From positions 1-11,742 of the forward strand of contig CALLIO010000258.1 of assembly GCA_938009055.1 (NCBI GenBank): a DNA stretch of 11,742 nt, written 5' to 3'. Below, one piece after another: positions 6,040 to 11,742 of this stretch. Under the pieces are notes generated by a model. It was not told the origin of the DNA, did no database searches, and saw only the letters and a program-made list of their open reading frames with translations. The position numbers and the translations under genes were made by a program. Position 1 is the stretch's first letter, and every line of letters starts with the position of its first letter. Source of the stretch: an uncultured Altererythrobacter sp. (lineage in GTDB: Bacteria; Pseudomonadota; Alphaproteobacteria; Sphingomonadales; Sphingomonadaceae).

Positions 6040-8859
6040 CTAGAATTGGGCGCGGAAACGCGCACCAAAGGTCCGAGGCCGCGTAAAGAAGCGCGTATTA
6101 TCGAACTGCGTGATGATAATTGCGGCTTCTTCCTGTTGATTGGTGATGTTGTTGCCATAGACTTCGAAGCGGTATTTGCCATCGTTGTCGATTGTCCAAC
6201 CCGCACCAAGATCCAGCGTGAAGTACCCGTCGATCCGGTCGAGCAAGCGCCCACCTGTTACCGGTGTGCCGACATTATCGACGTCGAACTCCAGGCTGTT
6301 GAAGATTGTGTGGAATTGCGAGGAACGATAGCCAAGCGAAGCCACCCAATCGAGCTGGCCGGTATCCATTTCAAAGACTTGACTGAGTTTGCCGTTCAGC
6401 TGCCAACGCGGCGTTCGCGGCAGGCGATTTCCGGCAATCGGACGGAAAACGGCGTTGCCTGAATCCACATCCGGCTGGAATCGGAAATCAGGGATGTCTT
6501 CAGCGTCCTTGATCTCGGCTTCGAGCCACAGCGCCGTAAAGTCAAAATTGATATTCCCGGGCAGTTCGAAGCCGCCTTCTAGCTGCGCACCATAAATCTC
6601 GGAGTTTGCAGCGTTAAAGCTGAAGGAAACAACCAGATCTGTATTTGTGCCGGGAGGGATGGGAATATCCTGGCCCAAGATGCCCACAGCAGTTTCAATC
6701 GCTGTCGCAACGCTCAACAGACCGGTGAACACTTGATCGTTGTAATCATTGTAGAAGAACGAGCCATTGAGATAGGCTCTGCGTCCGCCAATATCGAACT
6801 CGTTCTTGCTGCCCACTTCATACAAGACAACCTTCTCTGTGCCGTATGTAGGGGCAACACCATTATCGCCAAGATTGTCGTTAAAGCCGCCAGATTTGTG
6901 ACCATTGGCAATCAGAGCATAAAGCAGATTGTCTGGTGTCACATCATATTCTGCGCGCACGCGCCAATCGACGAAATCGTCTTGGAATTCACCGTCTTGT
7001 TGGAAGATTTGACCAGTAAACGGCACAGCGAAGGTAAACAGCCCCGGATTGCCGGGGAACGGCGTACCAAACCACATATCATCATTGGTGAAGCCACCAC
7101 AAAAGAGCGTGTCAAAGCTTACTGTGTCGACGCATGGAGTTGTGAGGAAAGTGGCATTGTCATCCGCGACATAAAAGCCCTGCGGGCCGTTGTCCAAAAT
7201 ATCGCCAAGATTGTCGCGCGCACCAAACTGCGCGATACCGTTGCGGTGGAATGCAAAGACTTCCGCTTCTGAGATCGTGCCATCGCCGTCTGTGTCAGGG
7301 TTGATGATTGTGCGATCAAAGGCAGCGAACTCAAACCCTTCGGTGCCAACGCGCACGCCCAGGCAGCATTCGAAGCTACCTCCGCCAAGAGCAAGGCCAT
7401 AACGTGCTGCTACGCCGGTGCGCTCTTTTTCATCATTGGTGTAACGAACACCCGCGGTCAGGCGGAAGTCATCGCTGACTTCAAAGGTCGCATCGCCGTA
7501 GAATGCATAGGAATCGGTATCCGTCCGAGTGTTAAACTCAATGCCCTGGAAGAATGGGCCGCGGTCACCGGTCGAGCCAAGGAAAGAGCGCTGCTTTTCC
7601 GTGCTGTAGAGGCCGCCCAAGCTCCAAATAAACGGTCCATCACTGTTGAAAACGCGCAATTCATGGAACTGTGAACGCGAGTCAGAGATAATCCGAAAAC
7701 GGGAAAAATTGTCGAGATTTTCCTCAAGGATGATCGGGTCAATGATCACGTCATCGGGCTCTGGAGTAAACGGGTTGTCGCGTTCGCTTAAACGGTTGAT
7801 TACGCCCTGAAAACTTGGCGTCAGCGGGGTTGTCGCCTCATAATCATAGACTGCATCACGGTAGCTGCCGATATATTCGACCGTGAAGCCCTCGCCCTCA
7901 TATTTGATGTTGGTGCGAATTCCCCAATGGTCGGTGTTCAGATCAGGCGTAACGCCTCGCGCAATCACATTGCGAGGATTGATATCGTCGAACTGTTCCT
8001 GCGTGATGTCGCCATTTTCTAGAGCACCAAGCGGCAAAGCATAGTTTGACCCTGTGTAGCCAGTGCCATTTTCCGCGATGTAGTCGCCAGCAATCAGGAT
8101 TGAGAAATTGTCGGTTGGCTCCCACAAAAGCTGGGCGCGGCCAGACAGATTGTCCTGCGCTTCTGCAACATCGATTCCCTCATTGGGGCCAACATTGTTG
8201 TAATAGGAATCGTTCGCTTGATAGAGGCCCGAGAAACGAACGGCGACCGTATCGCCCACTGGAATGTTGAGCACGCCGCGCAAAGACCGGTGGTCGTAAT
8301 TTCCATACTCCCCCTCGATCATCCCATCGAACTGGCCAAGGCCTGGGCGGAATGAAATCGCATTGATCGAACCAGCCGTGGCATTGCGTCCGCGCAATGT
8401 GCCTTGCGGCCCAACATTGACCTCGACACGTTCAATATCATGAAATGCAGAGCCGATGCCCGAGGGGCGAGGGATGCTGACCCCGTCAAAGTGGAATGCG
8501 GCGGCAGGATCGCCAAGCTCTGTGTTGTTTGATGAACCAATGCCGCGGATATAAACTTCCACATTGCCTTGGTTGTTTGCGACTGAAAGCCCTGGCACCT
8601 GATTTTGCAGGTCCGTTATGTTCTGTACGCCAATCGCCCTTAAGTCTTCACCGCTTATGGCAAAGGCTGTTCCGGCAAAGTCTTGCAAGGTTTGCTCACG
8701 GCGATCAGCGGTAACAACGATCGCATTACCCGATGCCTCTTCTTCGGTTTCTGCAACCGCTTCAGAACTATCCTGTGCGCTTTCATCTTGCGCCAATGCT
8801 GGCTGCGCAAATGCGGCCCCTGCGACACCTGCCAATAGGAATGTCCGACGTAATTTCAT
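6040..8859 (-). CDS. TonB-dependent outer-membrane receptor (glycan uptake)
   Basis: This 939-residue outer-membrane channel likely imports glucan oligosaccharides with energy from TonB-ExbBD. Numbering from the ATG at 8859: signal peptide 1-23 (ends ALA), acidic linker 24-44, TonB box IVVTA at 47-51, and a plug with VPGLSV (88-93), YIRGIGSS (103-110) and GPQGTLRGRNATAGS (150-164). A 22-strand-type barrel follows and ends in a terminal Phe (GARFRAQF). A long segment near 498-587 holds an EF-hand calcium loop (522-533) and all four cysteines. I prefer the ATG at 8859 to the in-frame ATG at 8877, because the latter would swallow the GGGAGAGG ribosome site and add MQGRGS before the signal peptide. 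It is first in the operon and lies behind two LacI-type operators. Substrate is inferred from neighbours. Confidence 0.94.
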   Translation of the reverse strand: MKLRRTFLLAGVAGAAFAQPALAQDESAQDSSEAVAETEEEASGNAIVVTADRREQTLQDFAGTAFAISGEDLRAIGVQNITDLQNQVPGLSVANNQGNVEVYIRGIGSSNNTELGDPAAAFHFDGVSIPRPSGIGSAFHDIERVEVNVGPQGTLRGRNATAGSINAISFRPGLGQFDGMIEGEYGNYDHRSLRGVLNIPVGDTVAVRFSGLYQANDSYYNNVGPNEGIDVAEAQDNLSGRAQLLWEPTDNFSILIAGDYIAENGTGYTGSNYALPLGALENGDITQEQFDDINPRNVIARGVTPDLNTDHWGIRTNIKYEGEGFTVEYIGSYRDAVYDYEATTPLTPSFQGVINRLSERDNPFTPEPDDVIIDPIILEENLDNFSRFRIISDSRSQFHELRVFNSDGPFIWSLGGLYSTEKQRSFLGSTGDRGPFFQGIEFNTRTDTDSYAFYGDATFEVSDDFRLTAGVRYTNDEKERTGVAARYGLALGGGSFECCLGVRVGTEGFEFAAFDRTIINPDTDGDGTISEAEVFAFHRNGIAQFGARDNLGDILDNGPQGFYVADDNATFLTTPCVDTVSFDTLFCGGFTNDDMWFGTPFPGNPGLFTFAVPFTGQIFQQDGEFQDDFVDWRVRAEYDVTPDNLLYALIANGHKSGGFNDNLGDNGVAPTYGTEKVVLYEVGSKNEFDIGGRRAYLNGSFFYNDYNDQVFTGLLSVATAIETAVGILGQDIPIPPGTNTDLVVSFSFNAANSEIYGAQLEGGFELPGNINFDFTALWLEAEIKDAEDIPDFRFQPDVDSGNAVFRPIAGNRLPRTPRWQLNGKLSQVFEMDTGQLDWVASLGYRSSQFHTIFNSLEFDVDNVGTPVTGGRLLDRIDGYFTLDLGAGWTIDNDGKYRFEVYGNNITNQQEEAAIIITQFDNTRFFTRPRTFGARFRAQF

Positions 8860-8876
8860 GCTGCCTCTCCCTTGCA
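8860..8876 (-). promoter_or_regulatory. Ribosome binding site that decides the receptor start
   Basis: On the minus strand AAGGGAGAGGCAGC lies directly before the ATG at 8859, giving a purine-rich Shine-Dalgarno 4-10 nt upstream. The earlier in-frame ATG (8877) precedes this motif, so it is unlikely to be used. Confidence 0.7.
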
Positions 8877-8907
8877 TTCGCTTTTTCGAATTGCATCTGA
8901 TTCGCGC

Positions 8908-8935
8908 ATTAGAATGAAAATGTGATCGTTCACAA
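8908..8935 (-). promoter_or_regulatory. Candidate promoter of the receptor operon
   Basis: Read on the minus strand, TTGTGA (8930-8935) and TCTAAT (8908-8913, one mismatch to TATAAT) are separated by 16 bp. The -35 box is weak (4 of 6). Operator 1 lies in the spacer and overlaps the -35 box, so a bound repressor would block polymerase. The assignment is by eye. Confidence 0.4.
8921..8934. promoter_or_regulatory. LacI-type operator 1
   Basis: TGTGATCGTTCACA is a near-perfect palindrome around a central CG, with 5-bp arms TGTGA/TCACA. It shares all but one base with operator 2, centred 23 bp away, and preserves the GTGA...TCAC half-sites of the E. coli lac operator. It lies between a LacI-family gene and the receptor operon and overlaps the candidate receptor promoter. 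Confidence 0.75.
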
Positions 8936-8943
8936 CAAAAAAA

Positions 8944-8957
8944 TGTGACCGTTCACA
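8944..8957. promoter_or_regulatory. LacI-type operator 2
   Basis: TGTGACCGTTCACA is a palindrome with central CG. Its symmetry extends through flanking A/T runs to 8940-8961, giving 9-bp arms (AAAATGTGA/TCACATTTT) and only one unpaired position each side of the CG. This is the stronger of the two sites and lies just upstream of the candidate receptor -35 box, where it could support cooperative binding. Confidence 0.8.
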
Positions 8958-9033
8958 TTTTGCTGGTCTTGCGTGACACTTTTGCTAGGTTGCAAAGCCA
9001 TTCGTTGTAGCTGTTGTAGTCTAAATCATCATA

Positions 9034-9048
9034 GGGAGATCGAAATTG
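9034..9048 (+). promoter_or_regulatory. Ribosome binding site and TTG start of the lacI-type gene
   Basis: GGGAG at 9034-9038 lies 7 nt before TTG at 9046-9048. Translation from this TTG gives the short basic leader MASQSRTKSP directly before the helix-turn-helix, the normal place for a LacI-family start. A clear -35/-10 pair for this gene was not found. Confidence 0.75.
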
Positions 9049-10104
9049 GCGAGCCAATCGCGCACAAAATCTCCAACCATTCGGGATGTGGCGGCCGAAG
9101 CGGGCGTCTCGCATCAGACAGTTTCGCGCGTCATCAACAAATCGCCCAATGTCAAAGTGGCTCTGCGGCAGAAAGTTCAAACCGCAATCGACCGCCTAGG
9201 CTATGTTCCCAATATTGCAGCGCGCAGAATGGGAGGCAATCGATCGTATCTCATTCTCGCGATCAATGACCGAGCGCGCACGATTGATAATTGGGGCGTT
9301 GGAAGGGGCAATGACTGGGTCGATCAAATGCTATTCGGCGGCATGATGGAATGCGAGAAAAACGGCTTCCGCATGATTTTTGATCTGGTGGAAACGGAGA
9401 ATCCTGCGGCAGAAAAGCAATTGTCAGCGGCTCTATCTTCGCTCCGCCCCGACGGAGTGATTTTGACTCCGCCCCATAGTGAAAATCAGCATTTGGCAGA
9501 TCTTCTTATTGCCAATGGAACACCGTTTGCGCGGATTGGCTCGTCGAATAAGAATGACGGCATTAACATTGTGATGGATGATCGGGCGGCAGCGCATGCA
9601 GCAACCCAAAGCTTGCTTGATCTGGGGCACCGTAAAGTTGCTTTCATCGCGGGCAGCCCGGACTATCTCGCGTCCTCTTCGCGCTTAGCGGGCTATCGCA
9701 GCGCCATGGCACAAGCCAGTTCGTCAATTCATGCAGATTGGGAGCAACCGGGCGATTTCAGCTTTGCTTCGGGAGCCGAGGCCGCAGACAGGCTCTTTCA
9801 TTCTGAAAGCCGGCCCACAGCAATCTTGGCAAGCAATGATGAGATGGCATTTGCCGTTTTGCACCAAGCGGCTAAATTCGGGATTAGCGTACCTGAAGAG
9901 CTGTCGGTGATTAGCTTTGATGACACGCCAGGAGTGCGGTTTAGCGTGCCGCCACTAACAGCAATACGTCAGCCAATTGCAGCTATGGCGCGGCGAGCGG
10001 CAAGCGAACTCATCGATCGAAAAATTGATATTCAGAAGGGCATTCAGATCACGCTTCCCTTTGAATTAATCACGCGCAGCACAACCGGCTCTGCTCCTCA
10101 ATGA
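9046..10104 (+). CDS. LacI-family transcriptional repressor
   Basis: This 352-residue DNA-binding regulator probably represses the divergent receptor operon until a sugar inducer binds. Its length is usual for the family. The N-terminus has a LacI helix-turn-helix at 11-37 (TIRDVAAEAGVSHQTVSRVI) and a hinge helix in YVPNIAARRM (53-62). A periplasmic-binding-protein-like sensor domain follows, with DGVILTPP, GHRKVAFIAG, ILASNDEMAF and a late SVISFDDTPG segment, all typical. The recognition helix SHQTVSR keeps the Gln and Arg that E. coli LacI uses (its Q18 and R22), which fits the TGTGA/TCACA half-sites at 8921-8957. The TTG start is supported by GGGAG. Its stop overlaps the MFS start by ATGA, so the two are probably co-translated. 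Inducer is unknown; a beta-glucan oligosaccharide or glucose is likely. Confidence 0.94.
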   Translation: MASQSRTKSPTIRDVAAEAGVSHQTVSRVINKSPNVKVALRQKVQTAIDRLGYVPNIAARRMGGNRSYLILAINDRARTIDNWGVGRGNDWVDQMLFGGMMECEKNGFRMIFDLVETENPAAEKQLSAALSSLRPDGVILTPPHSENQHLADLLIANGTPFARIGSSNKNDGINIVMDDRAAAHAATQSLLDLGHRKVAFIAGSPDYLASSSRLAGYRSAMAQASSSIHADWEQPGDFSFASGAEAADRLFHSESRPTAILASNDEMAFAVLHQAAKFGISVPEELSVISFDDTPGVRFSVPPLTAIRQPIAAMARRAASELIDRKIDIQKGIQITLPFELITRSTTGSAPQ

Positions 10105-11342
10105 TTGTAGGCGAAACGCCTTCAAAATTGCGTTCATTTATTGCAGCCTATGCAGCGGCAAATGCGGGGGCAACGATTGCTTTTGTGCCGTTGCTGGTAT
10201 TGATACTACCGCTAAAGGCTGAGCAAATTGGAGGGGATGACAAGATCCTCCTGCTGAGCTTTTCTCTCTTGGTCGGGGCATTGACTGCAAGCTTATCCAA
10301 CATCGCCGCCGGATGGTTAAGTGACAAACAATTTGCACGCAGTGGAAACCGGATTGCGCAGATCGCAATGGGCCTCTGCGCGCTCCTCATTTCATATTTT
10401 GCGTTGGCCAAGGCCGGTACGTGGGCGTCTCTCGTCCTCGCGGTCGTGTTTTTCCAAATCAGCCTGAATTTTCTCTTCTCACCTCTTGGGGCGCTGATGG
10501 CTGACAAAATCCCGCATGAGGCCAAAGGTCGCACGGCGTCGTTGCTCAATATGGGACTACCAATCGGAACTTTTTCCATCGCGATCTTAACGCTGCCATT
10601 TTTTGAAACCAATAATGAACGAATGGCCGCAATTGCACTGATAGTAGCAGCGCTGATTGCACCCTTGCTCTTTTTGGCCAGTGCGCAGCCTAATCTGGAT
10701 CACAGCAAGACCAAACCCGATCCTAAGGCAAAAAAAATGCCTGAGGACATAAAGAAGGGTGACCTTTTCTGGGCTTGGATTGCACGGTTCTGCATTCAAA
10801 TGTCGGGCGCCGTGATTTTCAGCTACCTGCTTTACTACCTTCAAGATGTCGTGGAATTGGGCTCTCAATCCTTGTCGAGCTCCGCTGAACAGGCGATGGG
10901 CAACATGGCGGCCTATGCGGCACCGGCTGCAATCCTCACGGCAGTAGTCATTGGATATTTTTCAGACCGTCTGCGGCTGCGCAAAGTGTTTCTTTTGGGC
11001 GCAGCATTGGCAATCACGATTGCGCTGGGGTGTATGCTCTTGTGGCCAGTGTGGAGCGTCGTCCTAGCTTCCTACATTGTGTTCATTGCAGGGCTGACGG
11101 TGTTTCTCACCCTCGACAACGCCATCGTCACACAATTGCTAGACCGTTCTGGTTCCCGTGCTCGCACCTTGGGCATCATGAACCTGACAAACACTCTGCC
11201 TTCTGTCTTGGTTCCAAGCCTTGCGATTGTAATTAGCGCAAGCGGGCTTTCCCAAACTGAGCTTATCCTCCTTATGCAAATCTGTGCGGCATTAGCGATG
11301 GTCGCGCTTATAAGCGCCAGCCGTATCCGTTCGATTGCATAG
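10101..11342 (+). CDS. MFS transporter, probably for sugars
   Basis: This 413-residue inner-membrane protein is a major facilitator with about 12 membrane segments in two halves. Motif A appears as GWLSDKQ (71-77) after the second segment and its second-half counterpart as GYFSDRLRLRK (285-295). A lysine-rich cytoplasmic loop (about 197-220) separates the halves. The short hydrophilic N-terminus MIVGETPSK precedes the first helix. The start ATG overlaps the LacI-type stop (ATGA, 10101-10104) and has little Shine-Dalgarno of its own, pointing to coupled translation. Placement beside the regulator and across from the glucanase operon suggests transport of a gluco-oligosaccharide or glucose, but the sequence does not reveal substrate or direction. 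It is not related to the SSS symporter, so the locus has two independent inner-membrane routes. Confidence 0.9.
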   Translation: MIVGETPSKLRSFIAAYAAANAGATIAFVPLLVLILPLKAEQIGGDDKILLLSFSLLVGALTASLSNIAAGWLSDKQFARSGNRIAQIAMGLCALLISYFALAKAGTWASLVLAVVFFQISLNFLFSPLGALMADKIPHEAKGRTASLLNMGLPIGTFSIAILTLPFFETNNERMAAIALIVAALIAPLLFLASAQPNLDHSKTKPDPKAKKMPEDIKKGDLFWAWIARFCIQMSGAVIFSYLLYYLQDVVELGSQSLSSSAEQAMGNMAAYAAPAAILTAVVIGYFSDRLRLRKVFLLGAALAITIALGCMLLWPVWSVVLASYIVFIAGLTVFLTLDNAIVTQLLDRSGSRARTLGIMNLTNTLPSVLVPSLAIVISASGLSQTELILLMQICAALAMVALISASRIRSIA

Positions 11343-11439
11343 GCTGGCCAAAAGTCGAGCTGACTTGCTCGGGCAGATGAAAGCCATCTCGCATCCATGT
11401 CCAAAAGGCTCGGCACAAAGGTGCCTCTTGCCGCTGTAG
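11343..11439. other. Spacer with three small stem-loops between MFS gene and right IS
   Basis: Three perfect 5-bp stem-loops follow in line: CGAGC/GCTCG (11356-11371, 6-nt loop), AGATG/CATCT (11375-11389, 5-nt loop) and GGCAC/GTGCC (11412-11425, 4-nt loop). None is followed by a clear T-run, so a terminator is not demonstrated. No convincing gene is seen. A minus-strand frame reads through this spacer from the IS, but it is antisense to the transposase. Confidence 0.35.
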
Positions 11440-11460
11440 GGTATTGTCAGACTAACTGTA
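11440..11460 (+). repeat. Left terminal inverted repeat of right IS copy
   Basis: It starts GGTATTGTCAG and differs from 39-59 at three positions, two of them adjacent near the outer tip. The base before it (11439) is G, against T in the left copy, consistent with the boundary. Confidence 0.75.
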
Positions 11461-11498
11461 CCTATTGCGGATTGAGGTGGCTGGGATAAGGCTGATTG

Positions 11499-11742
11499 AT
11501 GCCCGGACGCCGCAAACCGCCCAGCCCTTTCAAACGCTTCAACTCTTCGCCTCAGATCATCCGCTTGGTTGTGATGATGTACGTCCGCTTTCCACTTTCG
11601 CTGCGGAACGTCGAGGATTTGCTGTTCGAACGTGGCATTGACATCAGCCATGAAACGGTGCGTTTCTGGTGGAACAGGTTCGGGCCGATGTTTGCAGCGG
11701 ACATCAAACGACAAAGGATCAGTCGGATGCGCGGGTTTAGGC
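11499..11742 (+). CDS. IS6-family transposase, N-terminal part (right copy)
   Basis: An open frame of 81 complete codons starts at ATG 11499 behind the same TAAGG ribosome site as the left copy and runs uninterrupted to the window end. It covers the N-terminal helix-turn-helix-like region (ISHETVRFWWNRFGPMF); the DDE domain lies beyond the edge. The first 38 residues differ from the left copy at only three positions (R3G, V11-F12 shared, P-to-Q class changes such as E19Q), whereas later residues differ more often. It seems intact so far, but whether the whole gene is functional cannot be seen. Confidence 0.85.
   Translation, partial: MPGRRKPPSPFKRFNSSPQIIRLVVMMYVRFPLSLRNVEDLLFERGIDISHETVRFWWNRFGPMFAADIKRQRISRMRGFR

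Larger units (their letters stand above)
11440..11742 (+). mobile_element. IS6-family insertion sequence, right copy (cut by window end)
   Basis: The element begins with a 21-bp end that matches the left copy's IRL at 18 of 21 positions, and continues in the same orientation. Identity with the left copy is 167 of 175 bases up to 11614 and then falls to about 90 of 130. The other end lies outside the window, so completeness and target duplication cannot be judged. Confidence 0.87.

Noticed and set aside
6733..7272. 179-codon open frame on the + strand inside the receptor gene
   Set aside because: Antisense to the receptor barrel with no recognisable domain; explained by codon bias of the real gene.
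8860..8877. Upstream ATG (8877) as start of the receptor gene
   Set aside because: It would include the strong GGGAGAGG ribosome site within the coding region and put MQGRGS before a standard signal peptide; ATG at 8859 is better placed.
8876..8891. ATTCG/CGAAT hairpin in the receptor leader as an attenuator
   Set aside because: Only 5 bp of stem with a 6-nt loop and no supporting second structure or T-run on the coding strand; too weak to call.
9004..9019. GTTGTAG direct repeat upstream of the lacI-type gene as a regulator site
   Set aside because: Two 7-bp copies 2 bp apart without symmetry or a known binding protein; could be chance.
8960..9030. Promoter for the lacI-type gene
   Set aside because: Several TTG-containing -35 candidates exist (8960, 8969, 8990) but none has a convincing -10 box at 16-18 bp.
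11292..11714. 140-codon minus-strand frame crossing the MFS end, spacer and right IS
   Set aside because: Most of it is the complement of the transposase N-terminus. The part over the spacer (11343-11439) could look protein-like, but no family is recognisable and the frame depends on the IS.
1..11742. CRISPR array, tRNA, rRNA or SusD-like gene
   Set aside because: No regularly spaced repeats, cloverleaf with CCA-type end, rRNA-like stretch or SusD-type lipoprotein was seen on either strand.

Overview
The window looks like a glucan-utilisation locus from a Gram-negative alphaproteobacterium, most likely a marine sphingomonad of the Erythrobacter type. This is inferred from protein style and gene content: a TonB-dependent receptor carries glycan uptake with no SusD-like partner, next to a secreted GH16, a GH3 lipoprotein and an SGLT-type sodium symporter. 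No rRNA or housekeeping gene is present to fix the taxonomy.

Layout. Positions 39-878 hold a complete IS6-family insertion sequence on the + strand. From 8859 down to 920 the minus strand carries one apparent operon: TonB-dependent receptor, GH16 endo-beta-1,3-glucanase (laminarinase-like), GH3 exo-beta-glucosidase lipoprotein (overlapping GH16 by ATGA), and a sodium/sugar symporter. The 186-bp gap at 8860-9045 is a divergent control region with two tandem lac-operator-like palindromes. On the + strand, a LacI-family repressor (TTG start) and an MFS transporter follow, again joined by an ATGA overlap. At 11440 a second IS6-family element begins in the same orientation as the first and runs off the window end.

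Inferred function: the receptor imports laminarin-like oligosaccharides across the outer membrane. GH16 cuts the beta-1,3-glucan chain, and the membrane-anchored GH3 releases glucose from the fragments. The SSS symporter and/or the MFS protein take sugar into the cytoplasm. The LacI protein represses the receptor operon, and perhaps its own, until a sugar inducer appears. Substrate assignment rests on the GH16/GH3 pair and is not proven.

The most notable points are: the whole locus is bracketed by directly repeated IS6-type elements, the arrangement that lets IS26-like elements move DNA as a translocatable unit; the two IS copies are mosaic, about 95% identical for their first 175 bp and then abruptly about 69%; the receptor has a canonical EF-hand loop with all four of its cysteines around it; a perfect 10-bp intercistronic inverted repeat lies between receptor and GH16; and the GH16 N-terminus carries a TonB-box-like stretch resembling that of the receptor.
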